This document shows, one piece after another, positions 18,528 through 27,639 of a stretch of DNA of 64,000 bases. Both the position numbers and the translations under genes were made by a program. This DNA comes from Mesorhizobium sp. WSM3862 (GTDB taxonomy: Bacteria > Pseudomonadota > Alphaproteobacteria > Rhizobiales > Rhizobiaceae), in NCBI RefSeq assembly GCF_002294985.1, contig NZ_NSGE01000011.1:62001-126000 (forward strand). The letters run 5' to 3'. Position 1 is the first letter of the stretch. Every line of letters begins with the position of its first letter. The notes beneath the pieces are model-generated. The model saw nothing but the letters and a program-made list of their open reading frames with translations, was not told the origin of the DNA and did no database searches.

Positions 18528-18950
18528 AAGCCCAAACCGCCTGTGTCCGCTTGTCAGCCTTAGGCATTAACGGCCCGACGGATCATCTGGCCTGCGCGCA
18601 AAAGCGGCGAATGAGCAAGGCAGCGGCTCTGATAACATCGGCAGGCAGGGCCAACTCCCCGAATCCCGGCAAACCGACTTTAGTCCGACGCGAAGATAGT
18701 GGCCCGTCCGGGAGACTCCAAATCACGGTTTCTTACCCCGTGTAACCGCTGCCCTGAACGAAGAAACACTCGTAATCCGTTGTTTCTCCATAACTTTTGA
18801 AGGCAACAGGCAGACGATCTCTCGCCCGCCTGTTAACAGCTGTTATATATCGTTAGTGCATGTTCTGCCCGAAAGTACGCTGCGGTTTTGGGAGAACGAC
18901 ACTATCAAACATTGCTTAAAGCGCGGCGCGTAGGCGGCGCGCTTTAACGA
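18528..18950. other. Gap between lpxC and ftsZ
   Basis: This is one of the longest non-coding stretches inside the dcw block. The end near ftsZ holds its terminator-like hairpin (18916-18947). The middle has a 12-bp perfect palindrome, TAACAGCTGTTA (18834-18845), beside a TATATA tract. The lpxC promoter should be in this gap; I cannot assign -35 and -10 boxes with confidence. No open reading frame with a ribosome site was found. Confidence 0.6.
18916..18947 (-). terminator. Terminator-like hairpin after ftsZ
   Basis: TTAAAGCGCG (18916-18925) pairs perfectly with CGCGCTTTAA (18938-18947) over a 12-nt GC-rich loop, 4 nt beyond the ftsZ stop codon. Read on the minus strand, the stem ends in CTTTAA and is followed by GCAATGTTT. 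The T content is modest, so termination may be partial, leaving lpxC to its own promoter. Confidence 0.55.
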
Positions 18951-20606
18951 TTAGTTCGCCTGGCGACGCAGGAACGCTGGGATCTCCAGCTGGTCGTCTT
19001 CCTGCACCGTGCGGTTTTGAGGCGTGAGGCGCCCCTGGTCGTCGAGCTGGCCGCGGCGCGGCGCATAGAGCTGCGGGTCCTGGCTGGCGAGGCGGCGCAT
19101 TTCCGGTGCCGCCTGGCGCAGTTTCGGCTCGCGCGGCTGCGCCGGCTGCAGCCGGGCCGGCTCTTCCTCGCGGCGGGTCAGGCCGTTGGTCAGCCGCTTG
19201 ATCAGCCCCATCGGTCCGCTGTTCTCATGATCCGCAGGGCGGCTCTTGGCCTCCACCTCGGCCCTCACGACCGGTGGAAAGTCCTCGACGCGCGGCATGC
19301 GCTGCGGCGCTGCAGCCACAGGCTGCGGCATCTCGCGCTGCGGCGCGGGCTGCATGATCGGCTGCTGGGCGATCGGGTGCGGCTGAGGCTGGGCCGGCGG
19401 AGCCTGGAAGATCTTGCTCTGCGGGCGGAAGTCATCGACCGGCGCGGGGCGCGGCTGTGCCATCGCGGCGGCGTTCGCCTCTGCAAGCTGGATCGCCTCG
19501 GCGACCGGATCGACGGCGCGCGGCTCGTAGGCCTGCTGCTGAACCGGTGCGGGACGGCTTTCCTGAACAGGTGCCGCGGGACGGGCGACCGGCTTCTGCG
19601 GCGCGCGGATGGAGATTGGCGCCGCGGCGATTTCGGCTGCCGACTTGTCGATGCCGGTAGCGACCACCGAGACGCGGATCACGCCTTCCAGTTCCTCGTC
19701 GAAGGTGGCGCCGAGGATGATGTTGGCGTCCTGGTCGACCTCCTCGCGGATCCGGGTCGCAGCTTCGTCGACCTCGAACAGGGTGAGGTCGCGGCCGCCG
19801 GTGATCGAGATCAGCAGGCCCTTGGCGCCCTTCATCGAGGTCTCGTCGAGCAGCGGGTTGGCGATCGCCGCCTCGGCGGCGGCCATGGCGCGGCCCTCGC
19901 CCGAAGCCTCGCCGGTGCCCATCATCGCCTTGCCCATCTCGCGCATCACCGAGCGGACGTCGGCGAAGTCGAGATTGATCAGGCCTTCCTTGACCATCAG
20001 GTCGGTGATGCAGGCAACGCCGGAGTAGAGCACCTGGTCGGCCATGGCGAAGGCATCGGCGAAGGTGGTCTTGTCGTTGGCCAGCCGGAACAGGTTCTGG
20101 TTGGGGATGACGATGAGCGTATCAACGCATTTCTGCAGTTCCTCGATGCCCATGTCGGCCGTCTTCATGCGGCGCTGGCCTTCGAAGTGGAACGGCTTGG
20201 TGACGACGCCGACGGTGAGGATGCCCTTTTCGCGCGCCGCGCGGGCAACGACGGGTGCAGCGCCCGTGCCGGTGCCGCCGCCCATGCCGGCGGTCACGAA
20301 GCACATATGCGTGTTGGACAGATGATCGATGATCTCGTCGATGCACTCTTCCGCCGCCGCGCGGCCGACTTCCGGCTGCGAGCCGGCACCGAGGCCTTCC
20401 GTGACATGCGCGCCGAGCTGGATCAGCCGCTCAGCCTTCGACATCGTCAGCGCCTGCGCGTCGGTGTTGGCCACCACGAACTCGACGCCGCGCAAGCCGG
20501 CTGTGATCATGTTGTTGACCGCGTTGCCGCCGCCGCCGCCGACACCGAACACGGTGATGCGTGGCTTAAGCTCGGTGATGTCCGGCTTCTTGAGATTGAT
20601 GGTCAT
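18951..20606 (-). CDS. ftsZ: Cell division protein FtsZ
   Basis: A 551-residue tubulin-like GTPase that forms the Z ring. The start at 20606 (MTINLKKPD) has GGAG upstream. The N-terminal GVGGGGGNAVNNM nucleotide segment, the tubulin signature GMGGGTGTGA near residue 105 and the T7-loop NLDFADV are all intact. After about residue 320 comes a very long Pro/Gln/Ala-rich linker of roughly 200 residues. The conserved C-terminal peptide LEIPAFLRRQAN, which binds FtsA and other partners, ends the protein. It is separated from ftsA by 67 nt, which may hold an extra promoter. Confidence 0.97.
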   Translation of the reverse strand: MTINLKKPDITELKPRITVFGVGGGGGNAVNNMITAGLRGVEFVVANTDAQALTMSKAERLIQLGAHVTEGLGAGSQPEVGRAAAEECIDEIIDHLSNTHMCFVTAGMGGGTGTGAAPVVARAAREKGILTVGVVTKPFHFEGQRRMKTADMGIEELQKCVDTLIVIPNQNLFRLANDKTTFADAFAMADQVLYSGVACITDLMVKEGLINLDFADVRSVMREMGKAMMGTGEASGEGRAMAAAEAAIANPLLDETSMKGAKGLLISITGGRDLTLFEVDEAATRIREEVDQDANIILGATFDEELEGVIRVSVVATGIDKSAAEIAAAPISIRAPQKPVARPAAPVQESRPAPVQQQAYEPRAVDPVAEAIQLAEANAAAMAQPRPAPVDDFRPQSKIFQAPPAQPQPHPIAQQPIMQPAPQREMPQPVAAAPQRMPRVEDFPPVVRAEVEAKSRPADHENSGPMGLIKRLTNGLTRREEEPARLQPAQPREPKLRQAAPEMRRLASQDPQLYAPRRGQLDDQGRLTPQNRTVQEDDQLEIPAFLRRQAN

Positions 20607-20673
20607 AGTCTCCGTCCTTTGCCTTTCCCGCCGCCTCGCCGCTGCGGCCGCCTTTGGGGCTGTCCCCGTCAAA

Positions 20674-21981
20674 TTAAAAACTGTCTCTCAACCACTGACT
20701 CATGCGATGCAGTTTTCCGCCCGTTCCGGTCATCCTGAAACCGGAAAGTCCTTTCGCCGAATGGCTCTCGAAGCTCGCCATTTGAGGATAGATCAGAAGC
20801 CCGACCGGGGTCGAAAACGCCGGCCCCTTGGCCGCTTCCGGCAGGCCTGCCACGCCGAGCGGCCGGCCGATGCGCACGTTGCGCCCAAGAATGCGGCGCG
20901 CCGCCTCCGGCAGGCCCGCCAGTTGGCTGGCGCCGCCGGTGAGAACGACCCGCTTGCCAACGGCGTTGCCGTAGCCCGATTTGTTCAGCCGGTCGCGCAA
21001 AAGCTCCAGCGTCTCGTCGATGCGCGCCCGGATGATCCGCGTCATCACCGAGCGCGGGATCTGTAGCGGCAGCTCGCCCTCCTCGCCGATCGGCTGGATG
21101 GAAACCAGGTCGCGGTCGTCCGCACTGCCCGGCAGCGCAGAGCCATGCATTACCTTCAATCGCTCGGCGGCGTCGAGCGAAGTCGACAGCCCCTTGGCCA
21201 TGTCGAGCGTCACATGATTGCCGCCGATAGCGATGGCGTCGCCATGCACGAACTTGCCTTCCGAGAACACCGAGATCGTGGTCGTGCCGCCGCCCATATC
21301 GATGCAGGCCGCGCCCATTTCGAGCTCGTCGTCGACCAAAGCCGCGAGACCGCTGGCATACGGCGTCGCCACCATGCGCTCGACCGACAGATGCGAGCGG
21401 TTGATGCAAAGCTCGAGATTGCGCATCGGCGCAGCATCGCCGGTCAGCACATGCATATCGACGCCCAGCGTCTCCCCGACCATACCGCGGGGATCCCGCA
21501 CGCCGCGCTCGGCATCGAGCGAGAAGCCGACGGGAAGCGAATGAACCACCTCTCGCTCGGCCCGCAGCGCCTGCTTCGCGCCGGCAGCGAGCACGCGCTT
21601 GATGTCGGCTTCCTCGACCTGATGGCCGCCGAGATTGATGGTTGCCGAAAAGGCCTCGCTCTTCAGCCGGCCGGCCGTCAGGTTGACGATAAGGGAATCG
21701 ACGGTGAGCCCCGCCATGCGCTCGGCGGCGTCGACAGCGAGACGGATGGCATGCTCGGCGCGGTCGAGATCGACCACGACGCCCGACTTAACTCCCTGCG
21801 ACTTCTGATGGCCGATGCCGATCACCTGGATGCGATGCGAGCGTCCGCGCAACAGCTTGCCGTCCTCGCGCGGCTTCAGCTTCGCCACCACGCAGCAGAC
21901 CTTGCTCGAGCCGACATCGAGCACCGTCAGCGTGCCCGACCGGCGCGAAGAGGCATCACCGCCGCCGCCAAGCCAGCTCAT
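20674..21981 (-). CDS. ftsA: Cell division protein FtsA
   Basis: A 435-residue actin-fold ATPase that tethers FtsZ to the membrane. It has the LTVLDVGSSKVCCVVAK phosphate-1 segment, the SHI/1C domain, and phosphate-2 DMGGGTTTISVF near residue 205. The C-terminal RMSQWLRDSF is an amphipathic membrane-targeting helix. The start overlaps the ftsQ stop (ATGA). Confidence 0.95.
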   Translation of the reverse strand: MSWLGGGGDASSRRSGTLTVLDVGSSKVCCVVAKLKPREDGKLLRGRSHRIQVIGIGHQKSQGVKSGVVVDLDRAEHAIRLAVDAAERMAGLTVDSLIVNLTAGRLKSEAFSATINLGGHQVEEADIKRVLAAGAKQALRAEREVVHSLPVGFSLDAERGVRDPRGMVGETLGVDMHVLTGDAAPMRNLELCINRSHLSVERMVATPYASGLAALVDDELEMGAACIDMGGGTTTISVFSEGKFVHGDAIAIGGNHVTLDMAKGLSTSLDAAERLKVMHGSALPGSADDRDLVSIQPIGEEGELPLQIPRSVMTRIIRARIDETLELLRDRLNKSGYGNAVGKRVVLTGGASQLAGLPEAARRILGRNVRIGRPLGVAGLPEAAKGPAFSTPVGLLIYPQMASFESHSAKGLSGFRMTGTGGKLHRMSQWLRDSF

Positions 21982-22919
21982 ATCTTCGTCTCCGGCTTGC
22001 GTTTCGTCAGGGTCTTCGGCTTGTCGCTGAGCGCGGCTTCGCGCTGCGTCGCCGCTTCCGGCGAGAGCTCGACGACCAGGCGATCGGACAACCGCATGTC
22101 GACGGCAGCGATGTCGCGCGTCAACAGTCCGTTGTCATGATCAAGCTTGACGAGCTCGGCGATCGCCTGATCCTCGCCGTCTTCCGGCAGCTTCACGGTG
22201 ATGCCGTTCTCCAGCTTGAGATCCCAGCGCCGCTCGCCGACACGAATATAGCCTTTGACCCGCGCCGCCAGCTCGGGATAGCGCTTGATCCTCTCCAGGA
22301 AATCCGGCGCCTTGGCCGGCGCGCCCGTGCCGATGATCAGCGGCAGCAAAGCCTGCTTGCCGCCCGAGAACGGCGCGATCACCTCGCCCGACCGCTCGAT
22401 GACCGAAAGCGAATTGCCCTGCTGCCAGAGCGCGAAGGGCTCACGCTCCTCGACACGGACCTCCAGCGTGTGAGGATAGATCTTGCGCACGGCCGCAACC
22501 TCGACCCAGGGCAACGTCGCGATGCGCTCGCGCGCAGCCTCGGCATCAAAGCCGATCAGCGACGTCCAGCCATCGAGGCCGAGGCGGTCCAGTATATCGA
22601 TCTCGGAAGTCTGGCGATTGCCGACGACCTTGATCTGGTCGACGGCAAAACCGGTTCGGGCCGTCACGCCCTGCACGATGCTGTCGGCGTAGCCGCCGAG
22701 ATAGGCCCCGTAGGCTCCGGCGGAAGCCAACAAGGCAGCCGAGAGGATCGCAGCCGAGAAGCGCGGCGCCTCATACTCGCCATCGCAGAGACGGGCAAGC
22801 AAACGCACCGGCCGCCGAAGCTGGCGCGGCAACACGAAATGGTCGAACGATAGCGGCACGCCGAACAGCGCGGGCCCAGTCCCGCGGCCCTTGCCCTGGC
22901 CCCACCTCAACGCAGACAC
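21978..22919 (-). CDS. ftsQ: Cell division protein FtsQ
   Basis: A 313-residue bitopic divisome protein. A GTG start at 22919 (VSALRWGQ) is chosen because GGAGG lies seven bases upstream; the longer frame from 22940 begins with TTG and lacks such a site. A cytoplasmic basic N-terminus is followed by one helix (SAAILSAALLASAGAYGAYL), the POTRA domain (VDQIKVVGNRQTSEIDIL) and the FtsQ beta domain. It links FtsA/Z assembly to FtsL and the septal synthase. The start overlaps the end of ddl by 13 nt. Confidence 0.92.
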   Translation of the reverse strand: MSALRWGQGKGRGTGPALFGVPLSFDHFVLPRQLRRPVRLLARLCDGEYEAPRFSAAILSAALLASAGAYGAYLGGYADSIVQGVTARTGFAVDQIKVVGNRQTSEIDILDRLGLDGWTSLIGFDAEAARERIATLPWVEVAAVRKIYPHTLEVRVEEREPFALWQQGNSLSVIERSGEVIAPFSGGKQALLPLIIGTGAPAKAPDFLERIKRYPELAARVKGYIRVGERRWDLKLENGITVKLPEDGEDQAIAELVKLDHDNGLLTRDIAAVDMRLSDRLVVELSPEAATQREAALSDKPKTLTKRKPETKI

Positions 22920-23833
22920 GAAGCGTCCTCCACCATCCAACTCAACAATTCGCCGAACGAATGCCCCGCTTGCGCGGCGATTTCAGGCACCAGAGACGTC
23001 GGCGTCATGCCCGGCTGGGTGTTGATCTCGAGCCAGACAACCTCGCCGTTTTCGGAGTGACGGTCGTCGTAACGGAAGTCCGACCGGGAAACGCCCCGGC
23101 AACCGATAGCAAGATGAGCCTTGAGGGCCAGTGTCTGTATTTTTTGGTAAATATTCGGTGAAATTTTTGCAGGGGTTTCGTGTTTTGATCCACCCGGGAC
23201 GTACTTTGAATCGTAGTCGTAGAAGGAATGACCGGTCGGGATGATTTCACAGACCCCAAGCGCCACGTCACCCATCACCGCGCAGGTCAACTCGCGCCCG
23301 TGGATGTAGCGCTCGACCATGACGATCTCGCCATACTTCCATTCGGACGAGCCGATGACTTGCGGCGGATGCGACTGCCCCTCGTGCACGATGACGACGC
23401 CGAAGCTCGAGCCTTCATTGACCGGCTTCACCACGTAAGGGGGCTTCATCGGATGCTTGTTCTGGACGGAGAAGCGGTTGACCACCTTCGATTCCGCGAC
23501 GGGAATGCCGGACGCCTTGGCGACCTTCTTGGCCTGCTCCTTGTTCATGGCCAGCGCCGAAGCGAGCACGCCCGAATGGGTGTAGGGAATTCCGAGATAT
23601 TCGAGAATTCCCTGGATGGTGCCATCCTCGCCGAACGGGCCATGCAGCGCGTTGAAGGCGACATCGGGCTTGAGCTCGGCAAGCACAGACCCGACATCGC
23701 GCGAAACATCGACGCGGGTGACCTGATAGCCTTCATTCTCGAGCGCATCCGCACATGCCTTCCCCGACGACAGAGACACGGGCCGCTCCGAGGAAAATCC
23801 CCCCAGGAGAACAGCCACATGCTTCTTCTTCAT
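22907..23833 (-). CDS. ddl: D-alanine--D-alanine ligase
   Basis: A 308-residue ATP-grasp ligase joining two D-Ala for the pentapeptide stem. The start at 23833 (MKKKHVAVLLGGFSSERPV) follows GGAAGG. The substrate loop VNEGSSFGVV, the SRSDFR strand and the C-terminal LEINTQPGMTPTSL (metal ligands) are intact. It is the first gene after the 310-nt gap following murB, so it may head a ddl-ftsQ-ftsA-ftsZ subunit. Confidence 0.95.
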   Translation of the reverse strand: MKKKHVAVLLGGFSSERPVSLSSGKACADALENEGYQVTRVDVSRDVGSVLAELKPDVAFNALHGPFGEDGTIQGILEYLGIPYTHSGVLASALAMNKEQAKKVAKASGIPVAESKVVNRFSVQNKHPMKPPYVVKPVNEGSSFGVVIVHEGQSHPPQVIGSSEWKYGEIVMVERYIHGRELTCAVMGDVALGVCEIIPTGHSFYDYDSKYVPGGSKHETPAKISPNIYQKIQTLALKAHLAIGCRGVSRSDFRYDDRHSENGEVVWLEINTQPGMTPTSLVPEIAAQAGHSFGELLSWMVEDASCLR

Positions 23834-24143
23834 CCCGCCTTCCCCTTTCACGCCGGGCCTGCAACCAATATTTCCGCACGCAACATTTCCGCACATTGAG
23901 TCCGGGTCTTCCGGCAGGTTGCCCCCCAGACGGAAAACGCGGGTAACGCGTCAAACGACTCAAATCAGGAAACGCTTTAGAGCAGAGAATCAGAGAGTTG
24001 ATTCCCTGGCAAGTACCTATGATTCCGAGAGATTCACTTTCCGCGAAAACGGGCGAGAAAAGTGTGTTGTTGAGTCTTTGCGGTAACGCTTGACGGCGTC
24101 GCCGACGACGCAAGTTCAAGCACTACTTGAACATCGCAGCGAG
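23834..24143. other. Gap between murB and ddl
   Basis: A non-coding break in an otherwise tightly packed cluster. Just beyond the murB stop is a perfect hairpin, GTTCAAG (24114-24120), loop CACTA, CTTGAAC (24126-24132), without a T-run. A repeated 9-mer TTTCCGCAC occurs twice near 23872-23894. The stretch around 23951-23985 (caaatcagg, aaacgctttagagcag) resembles sequence I remember between genes in many Rhizobiales. A ddl-ftsQAZ promoter is likely here, but no -35/-10 pair stands out. Confidence 0.5.
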
Positions 24144-25109
24144 CTAAAGAAGCTGGCCCAGGAACTCCTGCACCGCGTGACCCGGCCGGAAGTTGCCCAG
24201 CCGCTTGATCTCCCAATGCAGGCGGATGCCCGAATTTTCCAGCACCCGCGCTCGCACCGTCTCGCCGAGATATTCGAGATCGTAGCCGGTCGCGGTGCCG
24301 GTGTTGATCATGAAGTTGCAGTGCATGGGAGACATCTGCGCGCCGCCGATCATCAGCCCGCGGCAGCCGGCCTTGTCGATCTCTTTCCACGCCGACGAGC
24401 CTTCCGGGTTCTTGAAGGTCGAACCGCCGGTCTTCTCGCGGATCGGCTGTACCGTCTCGCGATGGTTCTGCACGGCGTCCATCGCCGCCTTAATCGCAAC
24501 CTTGTCTCCCGGGGGGCCCTCGAAGATGGCCGAGGTAAAGATCAATCCGCCAGGCGCCGACGAATGGCGGTAGGCATAGCCCATATCCGCATTGCTCAGC
24601 GTATGGACATTGCCTGCGCGATCGAGCGCCCGCACCTCGACCACGCGCTCGCGCGTCTCGACGCCATTGGCGCCAGCATTCATCCTCAGCGCCCCGCCGA
24701 CAGCGCCCGGGATGCCGTGAAAGAAATGAAACCCTCCGATGCCGGCTTCATAAGCCACGGCGGCCAGGCGCTTGTCCGGCGTTGCTGCGCCAGCCTTGAT
24801 GGTGGTCGATCCGGTGACCTCGGCCTCGCCAAACCCCTTGGCGGAGAGCCTCACCACAAAACCGGGAATGCCGCCGTCGCGCACCAGAAGGTTTGAGCCG
24901 ACGCCGACGACCGTGATCGGGATTTCCTCCGGCACCGCGCGTAGGAAGGCCGCGAGATCCTCCTCGTCGGCCGGCTGGAACAGCGCTTCCGCCAGCCCGC
25001 CGGCACGGAACCAGGTGATCTTGTCCATCTCGGCATTGGGCGTGACGCGGCCGCGCAGGCCGGCAAGCTTGTCGCCGAGCTTGTCGATCAGGTCCTGGCC
25101 GCGCATCAT
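24144..25109 (-). CDS. murB: UDP-N-acetylenolpyruvoylglucosamine reductase
   Basis: A 321-residue flavoenzyme that reduces enolpyruvyl-UDP-GlcNAc to UDP-MurNAc. The FAD domain has ITWFRAGG and GVGSNLLVRDGGIPG. The catalytic Ser sits in GGSTFKNPEG near residue 227, and a C-terminal Glu lies in LHWEIKRLG. Two tandem ATGs (25109, 25106) overlap the murC stop, so translation is coupled. It is the last gene before the 310-nt gap. Confidence 0.95.
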   Translation of the reverse strand: MMRGQDLIDKLGDKLAGLRGRVTPNAEMDKITWFRAGGLAEALFQPADEEDLAAFLRAVPEEIPITVVGVGSNLLVRDGGIPGFVVRLSAKGFGEAEVTGSTTIKAGAATPDKRLAAVAYEAGIGGFHFFHGIPGAVGGALRMNAGANGVETRERVVEVRALDRAGNVHTLSNADMGYAYRHSSAPGGLIFTSAIFEGPPGDKVAIKAAMDAVQNHRETVQPIREKTGGSTFKNPEGSSAWKEIDKAGCRGLMIGGAQMSPMHCNFMINTGTATGYDLEYLGETVRARVLENSGIRLHWEIKRLGNFRPGHAVQEFLGQLL

Positions 25110-26512
25110 AAGGGGGCCCCACCGAGTTCCTTGGGCAGCGCATAGGCCCATTGCGTGATGTTGCCGGCGCCGAGGAAGATGACGAAGTCGCCCGGCTTGG
25201 CAAGTTCGCGGACGGCCGGCGCGACCGCCGCCGGGCCTTCGATATAGCGCGCGTCGCGATGGCCGCCGGCACGGATGCGCGACACCAGCGCGTCCGAGGT
25301 CGCCCCCTCGATCGGTTCCTCGCCGGCCGCGTAAACGGGCGCCACCATGACCGTGTCGGCATCGTTGAAGCAGACGGAAAACTCATTGAACAGGTCGTGC
25401 AGCCGGGTGAAGCGGTGCGGTTGCGCAATCGCGATGACGCGGCCCTTTGTGGCTCCGCGCGCGGCCTTGAGCACCGCCGCGATCTCGACCGGGTGGTGGC
25501 CGTAATCGTCGAAGACCTCGACGCCGTTCCAGGAACCGGTGTGCGTGAAACGTCGCTTGACGCCGGCGAAGGATGACAGGCCTTTCTTGATGGCTCCGGG
25601 GGACAGACCAAGCTCATGCGCGACCGCGATCGCTGCCGTCGCGTTGGAGACATTATGGCGGCCGGGCATCGGCAGCCGCAGACCCGTGATCGTCGTCGTG
25701 CCCCGCCCCTTGCGGTCGCGGATCACCACGTCGAACTCGGATGTAGCTCCGTCCATGCGATGATTGGCGAAGCGCACGTCGGCCTGGGCATTCTCGCCAT
25801 AGGTGATGACGCGCCGGTCCTCGATGCTGCCGACCAGCGCCTGCACCTCTGGATGGTCGGTGCACATAACGCCGAAACCATAGAACGGTACGTTCTCGAC
25901 GAACTGGCGGAAGGCCTCGCGCACCTTGTCGAAGCTGCCATAGTGGTCGAGATGCTCGGGATCGATGTTGGTGACGACGGCGATGTCGGCCGGCAGTTTC
26001 AGGAACGTGCCGTCGCTCTCGTCGGCCTCGACCACCATCCACTCGCCGTCACCCATGCGGGCATTGGTACCATATGCGTTGATGATGCCGCCATTGATGA
26101 CGGTCGGATCGAGTCCGCCGGCTTCGAGCAGCGTCGCCACCATGGAGGTGGTCGTCGTCTTGCCATGCGTGCCGCCGATGGCGACCGCCTGGCGGAAGCG
26201 CATCAGCTCGGCTAGCATCTCGGCGCGGCGCACGACCGGCAGCAGTTTCTCGCGCGCCGCCCTGAGCTCAGGGTTGGATTTCTTGATGGCGGTCGACACC
26301 ACGACCACCTCGGCCTCGCCGACGTTCTCGGCCTTGTGGCCCACGAAGCATTCGATGCCCTTGTCGCGGAGCCGCTGCACATTGGCGCCGTCCGCCTGGT
26401 CCGAGCCCTGCACCTTGTAGCCGAGATTGTGCAGCACCTCGGCAATGCCGCTCATGCCGATGCCGCCGATGCCGATGAAATGCACGAGGCCGATCGTCTG
26501 CGGCATCTTCAT
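25106..26512 (-). CDS. murC: UDP-N-acetylmuramate--L-alanine ligase
   Basis: A 468-residue Mur ligase adding L-Ala to UDP-MurNAc. It has the N-terminal Rossmann motif FIGIGGIGMSGIAE, the ATP loop GGTHGKTTTTS near residue 113, central VEADESDGTFLKL and C-terminal YGHHPVEIA. The ATG overlaps the murG stop by 4 nt (ATGA) and the stop overlaps murB. Confidence 0.96.
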   Translation of the reverse strand: MKMPQTIGLVHFIGIGGIGMSGIAEVLHNLGYKVQGSDQADGANVQRLRDKGIECFVGHKAENVGEAEVVVVSTAIKKSNPELRAAREKLLPVVRRAEMLAELMRFRQAVAIGGTHGKTTTTSMVATLLEAGGLDPTVINGGIINAYGTNARMGDGEWMVVEADESDGTFLKLPADIAVVTNIDPEHLDHYGSFDKVREAFRQFVENVPFYGFGVMCTDHPEVQALVGSIEDRRVITYGENAQADVRFANHRMDGATSEFDVVIRDRKGRGTTTITGLRLPMPGRHNVSNATAAIAVAHELGLSPGAIKKGLSSFAGVKRRFTHTGSWNGVEVFDDYGHHPVEIAAVLKAARGATKGRVIAIAQPHRFTRLHDLFNEFSVCFNDADTVMVAPVYAAGEEPIEGATSDALVSRIRAGGHRDARYIEGPAAVAPAVRELAKPGDFVIFLGAGNITQWAYALPKELGGAPL

Positions 26513-27633
26513 GCGCGCGTCCTCCTGTAGTCGGAAACCGTTTTGCCGGACGCAATAGCCTCTGTCAGATCGCCGAGCAACCGCGCCGCGTCGGGTTTTC
26601 CGGCCGAGCGGGCAGCCGCGGCCATTGCGGTCAGCCGGCCGGGATCCTCCATCAGCCCGCCGACCAACGCGGCGATCCGCTCGGCCGAGAGCGTCGATTG
26701 CTGATGGACCTCGGCCCCACCGGCGGCGGCAAGTGCCGCGGCATTCGCCGCCTGGTCGTGATCGAGCGCATGCGGGTAAGGCACCAGCAGCGCCGGGCGT
26801 CCGATGACCGCGATCTCCGATACGGTCGAGGCACCGGACCGCGACATCACCAGATGTGCGGCCGCCATGCGCGCCGCCATATCGGTGAAGAAGGGCGAGA
26901 CCTGCGCGTCGACGCCGAGATCGGCATAGGCGGTCTTCACTCGCGCCACGTCTTCCGCGCGCGCTTGCTGGGTGATCGCCAGCCGCTTGCGCTGCGCTTC
27001 GGGCAAAAGCGCTATCGCCGCCGGCACAGCATCGGAAAAGAACTGGGCACCCTGGCTGCCGCCGAAGACCAGGAAGCGGAACGGCTCGCTGGCATCCGAC
27101 GCGGCATAAGGCGATTTCGCCGCTTCAAGTATCTGCGGCCTCACAGGATTGCCCGTGGTCACCGTCTTGGCGCCGGCCGCGCTTTCCCCCTCGGGCAGGA
27201 ACCCGCCGGCAATCGCATCGACCCGGCTCGACAGCGCCTTGTTGGCACGTCCCATGACGGCGTTCTGCTCATGGATCAGCGTCGGCACCTTGCGCCGTGT
27301 CGCCGCATAGAGCGGCGGCAATGTCGGATACCCGCCGAAGCCGACGACGGCGTCGGGCTTGATCCTGGCGATGACACGCCCCGCTTGCCGCACGCCTTGC
27401 CAGATCGTCCAGAAGGCGGCGAGCACGGCGAAGGGATTCTTCGAGCCCAAAGTCGCCGAGCGGATGGAGTGGATCGCGGCGGTTGGAAAGTGGCCGGAGT
27501 AGCGCTCCGCGCGGCGGTCGGTGGCAAGATGCACCTCCCAGCCCCGCTCGATCAGTTCATGCGCAAGCGCCTCGGCTGGGAACAGATGTCCGCCCGTTCC
27601 GCCGGCCGCCAGCAGGATGACACCCCTCGACAT
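26509..27633 (-). CDS. murG: Lipid II synthase MurG (N-acetylglucosaminyltransferase)
   Basis: A 374-residue GT-B glycosyltransferase adding GlcNAc to lipid I at the inner face of the membrane. The N-terminal G-loop GGTGGHLFPA near residue 12 and the second-domain VFGGSQGAQFF near residue 190 are family signatures, as is LVMSRSGASTVSE in the UDP-GlcNAc pocket. It begins 6 nt after ftsW. Confidence 0.96.
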   Translation of the reverse strand: MSRGVILLAAGGTGGHLFPAEALAHELIERGWEVHLATDRRAERYSGHFPTAAIHSIRSATLGSKNPFAVLAAFWTIWQGVRQAGRVIARIKPDAVVGFGGYPTLPPLYAATRRKVPTLIHEQNAVMGRANKALSSRVDAIAGGFLPEGESAAGAKTVTTGNPVRPQILEAAKSPYAASDASEPFRFLVFGGSQGAQFFSDAVPAAIALLPEAQRKRLAITQQARAEDVARVKTAYADLGVDAQVSPFFTDMAARMAAAHLVMSRSGASTVSEIAVIGRPALLVPYPHALDHDQAANAAALAAAGGAEVHQQSTLSAERIAALVGGLMEDPGRLTAMAAAARSAGKPDAARLLGDLTEAIASGKTVSDYRRTRA

Positions 27634-27639
27634 CCCGCC

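Noticed and set aside
18820..18860. CtrA box (TTAA-N7-TTAA) near the palindrome in the lpxC/ftsZ gap
   Set aside because: TTAA at 18833 is followed after seven bases by TATA, not TTAA.
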